Source: an uncultured Aquimarina sp.
GTDB lineage: Bacteria; Bacteroidota; Bacteroidia; Flavobacteriales; Flavobacteriaceae
NCBI GenBank assembly: GCA_947503835.1
Contig: CANNFM010000016.1
Location: 62,001-126,000, forward strand
Direction: 5' to 3'
Length of the DNA: 64,000 bases
Each line of letters opens with the position of its first letter. Position 1 is the first letter of the stretch. The notes under the pieces are model-generated. The model had not been told where the DNA came from, did no database searches, and saw only the letters and a list, made by a program, of their open reading frames with translations. Shown here piece after piece: positions 43,170 to 51,351 of the stretch. A program made the translations under genes and the position numbers.

Positions 43170-43496
43170 ATGCGCATAGTTGTTAACAAATATTTGATTG
43201 GTCGCCATTTTGTTGGGTTAGCTCTTTGGCCTTTTATTGTGGTCAAGGATTCCTTTCTTAAAGATGATGAAACCTTTATTAATCATGAGAAAATTCATAT
43301 AAGACAACAAGCAGAATTGTTGGTATTGCCATTCTATATTCTTTATTTTGCAGAATATATTATCAGGGTGTTACAATATCGAAATTCGCAACAAGCGTAT
43401 CGCAATATTTCTTTTGAAAGAGAAGCGTACTATAATGAAGATGATCTCGATTACTTAAAAAAGAGAAGACCCTGGAGTTTTATTAAATATTTATAA
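43170..43496 (+). CDS. Conserved Bacteroidota membrane-associated protein with HEKxH motif
   Basis: A 108-residue protein with a hydrophobic segment (about 45-68, LLVLPFYILYFAEYIIRVL) preceded by FINHEKIHIRQQAELL. His-Glu-x-x-His here recalls the zinc motif of M56/M48-type peptidases, but the protein is too short to be a complete one. The C-terminus is charged (FEREAYYNEDDLDYLKKRRPW), and the extra Glu could be a third ligand. Its stop is followed immediately by the start of the deaminase-like gene, so the two are co-translated. Confidence 0.7.
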   Translation: MRIVVNKYLIGRHFVGLALWPFIVVKDSFLKDDETFINHEKIHIRQQAELLVLPFYILYFAEYIIRVLQYRNSQQAYRNISFEREAYYNEDDLDYLKKRRPWSFIKYL

Positions 43497-44438
43497 ATGC
43501 ATATTTTCTCTTCGGAAACGGTACTTTCAGAAAATCAAAAGGTTAGCCATCCGATTTTGGACAATGCAGAAGTCTCTCTAGATATCAAGCGAGAAGATGA
43601 GATCCATACCTATGTTTCCGGAAACAAATTCAGAAAATTAAAATACAATCTAGCCGAAGCTAAAAAATTAGGATACAGTACGATCCTTACTTTTGGGGGA
43701 GCTTATAGTAATCATATTGCCGCTACTGCATCTGCAGGAGAGATGGTGGGTTTGAAGACCATAGGAATTATTAGAGGTGAAGAACTAAGTATGGATTTCA
43801 ATAAAACCCTTTCAGAAAATGATACCTTACAGTTTTCTTCGACATCAGGGATGCATCTTAAGTTTATTACCAGAGCACAGTATCGAGAAAAGACTTCTGA
43901 AACTTTTTTAAAAGAATTAGCAAAAGAGTTTGGATCTTTTTACCTGATTCCTGAAGGAGGAACAAACGAGTTAGCGATTAGAGGATGCGAAGAAATACTC
44001 ACAAAACAAGATGCTATTTATGATATCGTTTGTTGTGCTGTAGGAACTGGAGGAACGATTTCTGGGATCATCAATAGCACTAGTGCTCATCAAACTGTAC
44101 TAGGTTTTCCGGCGTTAAAAGGAGACTTTCTTTCCGAAGAAATAAGGAAGTACACTGCAAAAACCAACTGGAAACTGATAACCAACTATCATTTTGACGG
44201 GTATGGTAAAATAAATAGAGTAGGTGTAGAGTTTATCAATAGGTTTTATGCACAGCAACATATTGCATTAGATCCTGTTTATACAGCTAAGATGCTTTTT
44301 GGAATTTTTGACATGGTACAAAAAGGTGTTTTTCCAAAAAATACTCGTATTTTAGCCGTGCATACCGGAGGATTACAAGGTGTTGCAGGGATGAATAAAA
44401 AATTAAAGAAAAAGAAATTACCCCTTATTACAATTTAA
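43497..44438 (+). CDS. PLP-dependent ACC deaminase/D-cysteine desulfhydrase-like enzyme
   Basis: A 313-residue fold-type II PLP enzyme. The PLP lysine lies in YVSGNKFRKLKYNLAEAK, the asparagine/substrate loop in TFGGAYSNHIAATA, and the phosphate-binding glycine loop in CAVGTGGTISGI. The family includes 1-aminocyclopropane-1-carboxylate deaminase and D-cysteine desulfhydrase; the second is more usual in bacteria without plant contact, but motifs do not separate them. It overlaps the glucosaminidase gene by one base (TAATG). Confidence 0.88.
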   Translation: MHIFSSETVLSENQKVSHPILDNAEVSLDIKREDEIHTYVSGNKFRKLKYNLAEAKKLGYSTILTFGGAYSNHIAATASAGEMVGLKTIGIIRGEELSMDFNKTLSENDTLQFSSTSGMHLKFITRAQYREKTSETFLKELAKEFGSFYLIPEGGTNELAIRGCEEILTKQDAIYDIVCCAVGTGGTISGIINSTSAHQTVLGFPALKGDFLSEEIRKYTAKTNWKLITNYHFDGYGKINRVGVEFINRFYAQQHIALDPVYTAKMLFGIFDMVQKGVFPKNTRILAVHTGGLQGVAGMNKKLKKKKLPLITI

Positions 44439-45346
44439 TGCTGAAGATGAGGAAATTTATTTCATTACTATGTATTACTGCATTTTTAGTTTCTTGTGGA
44501 GGAAACAAAAAAGTAATTACTTCGAGAACAGAAAAGCCAACGCCAAGACGAACTACGGTTACTACTATTGAGCGTAATACTCAAGAAATTATATCAGAAA
44601 AACTACCTGATGTAGCACCTGGAAAAAAATCATCAACTACAATTCCTTATAAAGAACGGGTGCAACACTATATTTTTGAGTTCTCTAGTATTGCTATGAG
44701 TGAAATGAAAACGTACGGTATTCCAGCTAGTATTACCCTGGCACAAGGAATTCTTGAATCTGGCGCAGGATATGGAGAACTAACGCAAAGAGCAAAAAAT
44801 CATTTTGGAATCAAATGCCATGATTGGGAAGGTGATCGCGTATATCATGATGATGATCGCTCACAAGAGTGCTTCAGAAAATATAATCAGGCCAGCGAAT
44901 CCTTTAGAGACCATTCTTTGTTTTTAAAGAATAGAAAACGATATTCAAGACTTTTTACTTTCAATAAAAAAGATTATAAATCCTGGGCTCGAGGCCTTAG
45001 AGAGGCAGGGTACGCTACCGATAGAAAATATCCCGAAAAATTGATTAGTATTATCGAAAAACACCAATTATATAAGTTTGATGATGAAGTATTAGGGCGT
45101 AAACGTAAGGCGCGTAGAGGGACTAAAACAGATATTTCTATGGCTGCAACTACACCACCCCTTGTGGTTTATAATACGTCGGGACATGTCGTACAAAAAG
45201 GAGATACCTTATATTCTATTTCGCGTAAATATAAAATCTCTGTAAACGAACTTAAGGCATATAACAACCTCGCTGATAATAATATCAGAATCGGACAAGT
45301 ACTTAAAGTAGAAGCCGAGGACGAGGAAGAAGAAGATTTCAACTAA
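44438..45346 (+). CDS. Glucosaminidase lipoprotein with LysM domain
   Basis: A 302-residue peptidoglycan hydrolase. The signal ends in a lipobox (AFLVSCGGNK). The glucosaminidase domain (about 70-215) has SITLAQGILESGAGYGEL with the probable catalytic Glu, then NHFGIKCHDWEGDRVYHDDD. A LysM peptidoglycan-binding domain (about 248-292, VVQKGDTLYSISRKYKI) follows, and the tail is acidic (EDEEEEDFN). It should cut the glycan strand between GlcNAc and its neighbour. It is coupled to the upstream PLP enzyme gene and lies 2 nt before hemL. Confidence 0.93.
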   Translation: MLKMRKFISLLCITAFLVSCGGNKKVITSRTEKPTPRRTTVTTIERNTQEIISEKLPDVAPGKKSSTTIPYKERVQHYIFEFSSIAMSEMKTYGIPASITLAQGILESGAGYGELTQRAKNHFGIKCHDWEGDRVYHDDDRSQECFRKYNQASESFRDHSLFLKNRKRYSRLFTFNKKDYKSWARGLREAGYATDRKYPEKLISIIEKHQLYKFDDEVLGRKRKARRGTKTDISMAATTPPLVVYNTSGHVVQKGDTLYSISRKYKISVNELKAYNNLADNNIRIGQVLKVEAEDEEEEDFN

Positions 45347-45348
45347 AC

Positions 45349-46635
45349 ATGATATACCAAAGAAGTAGTGCGCTATTCGCAGCAGCGCAAAAGGTGATTC
45401 CTGGTGGAGTCAACTCACCAGTAAGAGCTTTCAAAGCAGTTGGAGGAGATCCCATATTTGTTAAAGAAGCCAAAGGAGCTTATCTATATGATGAAGATGG
45501 AAACCGATTGATAGATTATATCAATTCTTGGGGGCCTATGATTCTTGGACACGCATATCAACCAGTGGTAGATGCAGTTGTCGAAAAAGCAAAAAAAGGA
45601 ACCAGTTTTGGGATGCCTACAGAGATCGAAACGCAGATCGCTGAATTGGCGGTTTCTATGGTACCTAATATCGATAAAATACGATTTGTAAACTCGGGTA
45701 CAGAAGCCTGTATGAGTGCAGTGCGATTGGCTCGTGGTTATACGAATAAGGATAAGATTATCAAATTTGCTGGCTGTTATCATGGGCATAGCGATTCTTT
45801 TCTAATCCAGGCAGGTAGTGGCGCTGTGACTTTTGGAAGTCCAAATAGTCCTGGTGTAACCAAAGGAACTGCGCAAGATACGTTACTTGCAAGGTATAAT
45901 GATCTAGATCATGTAGAACAAATTATTGAATCCAATAAAGATGAAATTGCCTGTATTATTATAGAACCTGTGGCAGGTAATATGGGATGTATTCCTCCTG
46001 TAAAAGGATTTCTTCAAGGATTAAGGGCTTTATGTGATACCCACAATATCCTTTTGATTTTTGATGAGGTAATGACTGGTTTTAGATTAGCTAAAGGAGG
46101 AGCACAGGAACTATTAGGTGTAGATGCCGATATCGTTACTTTTGGTAAAGTAATTGGAGGAGGGTTACCCGTCGGAGCATTTGCAGCCCGAGAAGAAATC
46201 ATGAATCATCTTGCACCATTAGGACCAGTATATCAAGCAGGAACGCTAAGTGGTAATCCATTAGCAATGGCAGCAGGATTGGCCATGCTTACCGAATTGA
46301 ATACTAATCCGGAAACCTTTAAGAGTCTGGCAGAAAAAACAGAATATCTGCATAAGGGGATTGAAAAAGCGTTAAAACACCATTACGTAACACATACCAT
46401 TAATAGAGTCGGATCAATGATCTCTGTGCACTTTGCTAAAGATCATGTAGTAGATTTTGATTCTGCCGCTAGCGGTAATAACGAGACCTTCAAAAAGTTC
46501 TTTCACGGGATGTTGGATAACGGAATTTATATAGCACCAAGCGCATTCGAAACCTGGTTTATTACCAATGCCTTAACCTATAAAGATCTTGATGACACTA
46601 TTGCTGTGGTCGAGAAGGTTGCAGCAACGCTTTGA
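45349..46635 (+). CDS. hemL: Glutamate-1-semialdehyde 2,1-aminomutase
   Basis: A 428-residue class III PLP aminotransferase that makes 5-aminolevulinate from glutamate-1-semialdehyde in the C5 route to haem. It has the HemL opening ALFAAAQKVIPGGVNSPVRAF, the motif NSGTEACMSAVRLARGYT, and the PLP lysine Lys267 in TFGKVIGGGLPVGAF. The length is normal. It begins 2 nt after the glucosaminidase stop, so haem synthesis and wall turnover genes share a transcript, as is common in flavobacteria. Confidence 0.97.
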   Translation: MIYQRSSALFAAAQKVIPGGVNSPVRAFKAVGGDPIFVKEAKGAYLYDEDGNRLIDYINSWGPMILGHAYQPVVDAVVEKAKKGTSFGMPTEIETQIAELAVSMVPNIDKIRFVNSGTEACMSAVRLARGYTNKDKIIKFAGCYHGHSDSFLIQAGSGAVTFGSPNSPGVTKGTAQDTLLARYNDLDHVEQIIESNKDEIACIIIEPVAGNMGCIPPVKGFLQGLRALCDTHNILLIFDEVMTGFRLAKGGAQELLGVDADIVTFGKVIGGGLPVGAFAAREEIMNHLAPLGPVYQAGTLSGNPLAMAAGLAMLTELNTNPETFKSLAEKTEYLHKGIEKALKHHYVTHTINRVGSMISVHFAKDHVVDFDSAASGNNETFKKFFHGMLDNGIYIAPSAFETWFITNALTYKDLDDTIAVVEKVAATL

Positions 46636-46771
46636 TGTACTATTTATAGTGCTTCATACCAGTTCTTCGACTGTCGCTCTGGATAGACGTTGTTCTGGGA
46701 TCCATAATATGTTTAATAGAATTGTAGATTCTAGTCTATGTTAGAATGATAACTAATGACTTGTGTATTAC
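46636..46771. other. Short spacer with a degenerate REP-like hairpin
   Basis: Contains the words TGGGATCCATAA and ATTCTAG ... TTAGAAT (46728-46747), which recall dispersed flavobacterial intergenic repeats. No gene and no clear terminator for hemL are seen. Confidence 0.4.
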
Positions 46772-47314
46772 TTACGACTCAAACCACTCTGTCAATGTTT
46801 TTTCATCTCCGTTAGGATATTTTACATTATATGCCTGTGCTGTAAAATCATTTTCTTTAATATATAGATATTTCTTTAGATACTCGGCACCGCCATAGTC
46901 GCTAAAATCTTCCCGTATCGGTAAAATAGCAATATCTTCTGGATCTTTTATGGTAGCAGCCAATCGCAGTACCCAATCACACCATTTGGATTGTACCGCG
47001 GTCTCTGTGGCTAGAAAAATAAACTTTTTATTCTCTTGTATTTTCTCTTGTAATTGTTTGGTCGTGAGATCACTTTTGTCTTTTGGCAGATTTTCATCTA
47101 GCCAATCTGCATATATAAGTACATCAAAATCCTTTAAAAAATTAATCGCACTATCCAGTTCTTCTAGCTCATCGGGATGGTAAGAAAGAAATACAGTTAC
47201 TTTAAGATTTTTGGTTTCTTTCTTAAAGAGTTGCAGACTTTCGGTAACGTCTTTAGTGTATATTCTTGCAGAGTTCCTTAATTGTAGTAACCCATACTTT
47301 GGTAGTATACTCAT
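46772..47314 (-). CDS. TIR-domain-like protein
   Basis: A 180-residue protein. After an N-terminal helical part (about 1-36) it has a TIR-like fold: strand KVTVFLSYHPDE with the charged switch, DFDVLIYADWLDENLP, then KKFIFLATETAVQSKWCDW and an end strand around AILPIRED. TIR domains often cleave NAD+ with a glutamate in S-x-W-C-x-x-E; here that position is Val115 (SKWCDWV), so NADase activity is doubtful. It is downstream of the membrane-anchored protein and DUF4157 genes on the same strand, with a 137-nt gap. It might sense or scaffold; no Thoeris or CBASS partner is present. Confidence 0.75.
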   Translation of the reverse strand: MSILPKYGLLQLRNSARIYTKDVTESLQLFKKETKNLKVTVFLSYHPDELEELDSAINFLKDFDVLIYADWLDENLPKDKSDLTTKQLQEKIQENKKFIFLATETAVQSKWCDWVLRLAATIKDPEDIAILPIREDFSDYGGAEYLKKYLYIKENDFTAQAYNVKYPNGDEKTLTEWFES

Positions 47315-47451
47315 TGATCGTGTAACATGGTTTATAAGAAAGTATATAACGTTGTAACTATAGGGTTTGTTGTGATAATTAGAATATTACTTTTAGGTAT
47401 TTCTAAAGACACTACTCTTTATCAGAAACATGATATTAGAATCATGTCGGA

Positions 47452-47946
47452 TTACAGTGGTATTCTTCGAGTTAGCTCAATATCAGAAATGACTTTTATC
47501 TTTTCTTCCTGCACAGTAAAAACAACTTCTAAAAAGATTTCAGAACCAGGTGTTCCCTGGATGGGAACCCTAGGAAATCCTATCATAAGTGCCGTTTTCG
47601 AATTCGGTGTTATGATAATTTTTTTTGAGTCCAGAGTTTGTTCTTCATTCATATCAAAAACAGAGACGTCTTCAATCATTTGTTGTTGTTCTCCTATGGT
47701 AAGCGAAACAGTATGTATAGATACGTTAACCGGATCCCCCTCATTATTTATTAAGGTGAACTTTCCGTTGCTAACAAATGGATCACTTAGATAGCTCTTG
47801 CTAACTTTTTCTCCTTGTATTAGAAAATTTATTTTTTGCTCACTCATAAAAGTAATGTTAGGAATAGATAAGTAAAGAATAATAGTAATAATTATAATTG
47901 ATAGTAAAGTTAATAAACCCCATTTGATATGCGTTGCTTTTTTCAT
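47452..47946 (-). CDS. Membrane-anchored protein of unknown function
   Basis: A 164-residue protein with one N-terminal membrane helix (about 10-29, LLTLLSIIIITIILYLSI) and a beta-rich outer domain (ITFMSEQKINFLIQGE, GKFTLINNEGDPVNVSIHTV, EIFLEVVFTVQEEKIKV). No family is recognised; the pattern could be an immunoglobulin-like fold. It follows the DUF4157 gene by 26 nt and is probably co-transcribed with it and the TIR-like gene. Confidence 0.68.
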   Translation of the reverse strand: MKKATHIKWGLLTLLSIIIITIILYLSIPNITFMSEQKINFLIQGEKVSKSYLSDPFVSNGKFTLINNEGDPVNVSIHTVSLTIGEQQQMIEDVSVFDMNEEQTLDSKKIIITPNSKTALMIGFPRVPIQGTPGSEIFLEVVFTVQEEKIKVISDIELTRRIPL

Positions 47947-47972
47947 TCGTATAGCATCTTAAAAAATAACGA

Positions 47973-49403
47973 TTAGGGACATGTCCAGCCGGCGGTTGAA
48001 TGTACAACTTCATTAACCAGATTTATGGGTCCGGGAACTTTTTCTCCTACAGCGGCAGGTCTGGTATATGTAGAACCATTAGGGCGCTGAACCGTCACAT
48101 GCCCTGGGGTAGCGGCTTTTCCTATGATTTCATCACCACCACCGCCACTCGGCACAGAGGGATAAGTAGAGGCTACAAAAGCATCTACTTTACTAGGGTC
48201 TGCAAATTCTCGGCCTTGGGCGTCGGTGCTTCTTAAAGAAGAACGTCCTCCTAATCCCATTGCGATACTAAACTCTTCGCCAATGCGATAGGCATACGAT
48301 TCGCGTTTTATCGTAGTATTATGCGATGAAGGTTGTTCGGCATGTAGTACTTCGTGATATAGTGTTTCAGACATACTTTCGCAAGAAGAGTTAAGCACTC
48401 CTATTTCTGTACCAGTATTATATCCGCCACCCGGAAAAGGAGCAGCAATCCAACTCGATCCATCCCATTCTTCGTCGGCCCATGAGATGCTGTCAAATGA
48501 TTTTAAAGTAATTTTTGTTCTTAGTACATCAATGGTATGGGGGCTCCATGGGCATAGCACATCCTGTACACATGCGGGAGTCCATGTTGCAGAAAGAGTA
48601 GCTGCTGCCGGTAGTGTAGGAGTACCAAAACGTGTATCTAAGGCGGTCATGGTATCTGGACCTACTTTACCATCTTTCTTAAGTGGTGGATTTCTTCTTT
48701 GAAATTCTACAACCGCTGCTTTGGTTTCATTCCCAAAATCCCCGTCTGCCCCATATACAGGTAATGGAATCCCAATATCGTATAATGCCATTTGGATGGC
48801 TTGTACTGCTCGTCCACTGTCTCCTTTTTTTACAAGGCTCTCATTATCAAAAGCTGCTTCCAGATCCAATAATCGCGAAAACCTTGGCGAGCTCAAATCA
48901 TGACCATCACCCAGGGTTCTCTGTATTTTTGTGTGGGCCATTCCCTTTTGCTGATTAACATGAGCTAATTCATGCGCAAGTAATTTTTTACCGTTAGTTG
49001 TAGAGGTGTTAAATTCATTTTTATTGAAATAGATATCATTGCCATTGGTAAAAGCTCTGGCTTGTAGCTCTTGGTTCATTTGTGAAGCTTCTTGGTCATT
49101 ATGGATCTTTACGTTACTAAAATCGGTTTCGAACGAAGATTCCATGGTTGATCGTATATCTTTAGGAAGTGGCTTTCCTTTTCCTTTCGAGGTGTTCAAT
49201 TTTTTTTCTAATGATGGCGTTTGTGTTGCAGTAGCATTATTACTTTCGAAAATAGGTTTTTGTTGAATACCTGCCGTAGCAAAGAATGGAGTTGTTTTAT
49301 CCTTGGATTCAGTAGTTATACTTTTTTGATGAGCACGATTAAAAAAGGGCTCTGTTGGTTCTTTTTTAGCGTTTTTCCGGTTTCTGTTTTTAAAAGTTTT
49401 CAT
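47973..49403 (-). CDS. DUF4157 protein with peptidoglycan-binding domain and a second HExxH motif
   Basis: A 476-residue protein without a signal peptide. A basic N-terminal stretch (about 1-75) is followed by DUF4157 (about 78-157) with HELAH at 144-148 (KLLAHELAHVNQQKG), a peptidoglycan-binding-like domain (about 187-258, GRAVQAIQMALYDIGIPLPV), and a C-terminal region with another zinc-peptidase-like motif HEVLH at 350-354 (ETLYHEVLHAEQ). DUF4157 is known from cargo of extracellular contractile injection systems and from stand-alone effectors. No injection apparatus is encoded in the window. It heads a small operon with a membrane-anchored protein and a TIR-like protein. Confidence 0.82.
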   Translation of the reverse strand: MKTFKNRNRKNAKKEPTEPFFNRAHQKSITTESKDKTTPFFATAGIQQKPIFESNNATATQTPSLEKKLNTSKGKGKPLPKDIRSTMESSFETDFSNVKIHNDQEASQMNQELQARAFTNGNDIYFNKNEFNTSTTNGKKLLAHELAHVNQQKGMAHTKIQRTLGDGHDLSSPRFSRLLDLEAAFDNESLVKKGDSGRAVQAIQMALYDIGIPLPVYGADGDFGNETKAAVVEFQRRNPPLKKDGKVGPDTMTALDTRFGTPTLPAAATLSATWTPACVQDVLCPWSPHTIDVLRTKITLKSFDSISWADEEWDGSSWIAAPFPGGGYNTGTEIGVLNSSCESMSETLYHEVLHAEQPSSHNTTIKRESYAYRIGEEFSIAMGLGGRSSLRSTDAQGREFADPSKVDAFVASTYPSVPSGGGGDEIIGKAATPGHVTVQRPNGSTYTRPAAVGEKVPGPINLVNEVVHSTAGWTCP

Positions 49404-49529
49404 ATAGAAATCATCACGATTTATTGGGGTATGGTATTGATAATGAGTGAGTCACTAAGATAAGTAAATATTCTTAAAAAAAACACTTCTATAGCACTAT
49501 TTGGGGAGTTGTACACTTTTGTTTTACAA

Positions 49530-49570
49530 AAAAAGTAAACCCCATAGATTTTGTATAACCTATGGGGTTT
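49530..49570 (-). terminator. Terminator, minus strand, no gene directly before it
   Basis: A perfect 11-bp stem AAACCCCATAG / CTATGGGGTTT with a 12-nt loop. On the minus strand it is followed by ACTTTTTTTG. The nearest upstream gene on that strand ends at 50222, so the transcript that stops here would include the whole repeat array. Confidence 0.7.
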
Positions 49571-49759
49571 GCTAACTAACACAAACTCGCTTTTTGATAT
49601 TTTTTGCACCTATAGAAGACTTTTTTCTTTTTGTTGGCTATTACAAACTTACATCAAATCTTACTACAATGGTATGGGGATTAAACCCCTTTTTGGGTAG
49701 GGGGGATTTCCGGAATCTTTGTAATTAGTAGCCTACCAAAGGATCATTGTATCTTTTGT

Positions 49760-50166
49760 TATACAATGGTTCTCGATACTCATTCGAGGAGGTTGATTAC
49801 CCTTTTTAGTAGGTTCGTTTATTATGATGAGGTAGTTGTTTATTGGTTCGAGACGGTTTAGTATCCTTTTTAATAGGTTAGTAGCTTATGGTTAGGTAGT
49901 TAATTACTGATTCGAAAGGGTTATATATCATTTATAAGTAATAGTATACCCATTATAATGGGTTGTTGTACTGGTTTGAGACGATGCTAAACCCATTCGA
50001 GACGGTTAAGAACCTATTATAAAGGTAACATAACCGGCTCAAAGCACCTGTGTAACTTATTCGAAAGAGTATAGAACCACCTCGAAGCACCTTGGTATAG
50101 GTAATAAGGGATTCGTAACCAGGTTATGGGTGGTTCTGAACCACCCTTAGGGGGTAGCGAACGGGG
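49760..50166. repeat. Degenerate tandem array, unit 21-22 bp, higher-order period 64 bp
   Basis: About 19 abutting units without spacers. A consensus-like unit is TTCGAGACGGTTAAGAACCT. The anchor TTCGA or a one-base variant starts at 49783, 49847, 49911, 49975 (each 64 apart), then 49996, 50038, 50060 and 50081 (steps of 21-22 or twice that). GGTT sits 8 bases into many units. All frames are interrupted by stops, so it is not an intact coding repeat. Confidence 0.75.
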
Positions 50167-50221
50167 TAGTGACGAAGTTGTTTGATTACTTCATTCCTTA
50201 ATAATGAATGTTACTTTTAGT

Positions 50222-51031
50222 TTACTTGCCGTAGGTTTTAGAAGTAAAGGATTTATGAATTATTTTCCATTCTTCCTTTATTTTTAGCAGTAATAGATAA
50301 TCTATGGCTACTCTATCTCTATCAGGCATGAGTACTTGTATTTTTGCAAGACCGGCGTCATCTTCATAATCTATAGATACTACTTTACCGATTCGGTTAT
50401 ATGTTTTACCATTGGTAAAATTAGTCATGTATTTTTTTCCTGGGATAATACCAAGAGTATCTTTTTTGATATAATACAAATTAAAATCTTTATGAAAGGC
50501 ATTGTCTAATCTTGCGGGGTCACTATTTGCTGTGCCTTCTATATAGTGTAACAAAGCTTTATTGATGTTGTCGATCTCTAGCGTGTTTTTTGCTTGTAGA
50601 TCTGCTACTTTTTCAAACGTATTTAGATTGATGATTTTATGAAGGATCTTCCATTTCCCTTTTATTTTTAATAGTAACAAGTAGTCGGTTGCGATTCTAT
50701 TTCTGTCAGGAAAATAAACTTCGATCTTAGCTGATGCTGCATCGTTTTCATAATCTATAGTGATTATTTTTCCGATCCGGTTATATTTCTTGCTCTTTTC
50801 TACGCGTTCGATATAGCCCTTGCCATCTATAATTTTTAAGGTGTCGCTATCTACAATAAATAGCTTGAAATCTTTGTGGAATGCTTTTTTTAATCGTTCA
50901 GGTGCTCCGTTGGCAGTACCTTCGATATAATGTTGTAGGGTGGTGTTGATCTGCTCAATTTCGGATTGTGCATTTATTTCAAAATTCCAAATAAAGGTAA
51001 GTACTAAGAGAAGTATATTACTTTTTTTCAT
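50222..51031 (-). CDS. Secreted protein with two tandem SnoaL/lumazine-binding-like (NTF2 fold) domains
   Basis: About 269 residues with a signal peptide (about 1-20, ending NFEINAQ). Two copies of one domain follow (about 22-135 and 142-265): INTTLQHYIEGTANGAPERL / INKALLHYIEGTANSDPARL, KKYNRIGKIITIDYENDAAS / KTYNRIGKVVSIDYEDDAGL, IATDYLLLLKIKGKWKILHK / VAIDYLLLLKIKEEWKIIHK. These are NTF2-like folds of the SnoaL/Lumazine_bd_2 type, often of unknown function. The frame is open back to 51295, but that extension is translated REP-like repeat; the ATG at 51031 is followed by a good signal peptide. Confidence 0.85.
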   Translation of the reverse strand: MKKSNILLLVLTFIWNFEINAQSEIEQINTTLQHYIEGTANGAPERLKKAFHKDFKLFIVDSDTLKIIDGKGYIERVEKSKKYNRIGKIITIDYENDAASAKIEVYFPDRNRIATDYLLLLKIKGKWKILHKIINLNTFEKVADLQAKNTLEIDNINKALLHYIEGTANSDPARLDNAFHKDFNLYYIKKDTLGIIPGKKYMTNFTNGKTYNRIGKVVSIDYEDDAGLAKIQVLMPDRDRVAIDYLLLLKIKEEWKIIHKSFTSKTYGK

Positions 51032-51155
51032 GCTGAGTGTTTTGATTTGTTTATGATGATTGATGATAACAACATTATGATTTGTAACTAAGATAATAAA
51101 TAGGTTAGTCTCTTGGTGAAAAATTATAGTACAATTAACTATTGTTATGATGGGT

Positions 51156-51293
51156 AGATTGCTTCTAGGCCTCGGTGGATCGCAATGACGAGATGTTATG
51201 TCATAATGAGCCTTTCGACTATGGCTCGGCAAGGGCGACGAAGTAATCTTTTTAAAGTATGCAGATTGCTTTGTCCCTCGCAATGACGATGAC
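51156..51293. repeat. REP-like dispersed repeat, two related halves
   Basis: GATTGCTT at 51157 with TCGCAATGACGA ending near 51192, and a second GATTGCTT at 51264 with TCGCAATGACGA ending near 51290, flank a G/C-rich middle (CTCGGCAAGGGCGACGAAG). This composition is much richer in G/C than its surroundings and matches the well-known style of flavobacterial intergenic repeats. It happens to be open in the frame upstream of the SnoaL-like gene. Confidence 0.65.
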
Positions 51294-51312
51294 AAATGAT
51301 GTTGATGGTATG

Positions 51313-51338
51313 CGCTCCCCTCCTTTGAAGGAGAGGTT
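51313..51338. repeat. Small hairpin, terminator- or REP-like
   Basis: CTCCTT / AAGGAG with flanking CCC and AGG gives a short G/C-rich stem just after the stop of the gene at 51352-52833 (minus strand). There is no T run, so it is more likely part of the repeat family than a terminator. Confidence 0.45.
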
Positions 51339-51351
51339 GGGTGAGGATGTT

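Larger units (their letters stand above)
49404..50221. other. 818-bp gene-free region holding a periodic repeat array
   Basis: No gene with family or codon support is seen. The right half is the 21-22 bp periodic array (49760-50166). The left part holds a terminator hairpin (49530-49570), a small GGGG/CCCC dyad (49676-49689) and presumably the promoter of the DUF4157 gene. Confidence 0.6.
51032..51351. other. Gene-free spacer with a composite intergenic repeat
   Basis: About 320 bp between two minus-strand genes. It holds the REP-like element at 51156-51293 and the hairpin at 51313-51338. The part next to the signal-peptide gene (51032-51155) is A/T-rich and probably the promoter. Confidence 0.55.

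Noticed and set aside
47327..47794. 155-codon plus-strand frame
   Set aside because: It is mostly antisense to the membrane-anchored protein gene, which has a good membrane anchor and operon position.
46772..49403. Anti-phage defence island (Thoeris, CBASS) or contractile injection system
   Set aside because: Only a TIR-like protein lacking the usual Glu and a DUF4157 protein are present; no partner NADase effector, cyclase, sheath or baseplate genes.
49760..50166. CRISPR array
   Set aside because: The units are degenerate and abut each other without spacers, and no cas gene is near.
51032..51295. N-terminal extension of the SnoaL-like protein
   Set aside because: It is translated REP-like repeat; the signal peptide begins at the ATG at 51031.
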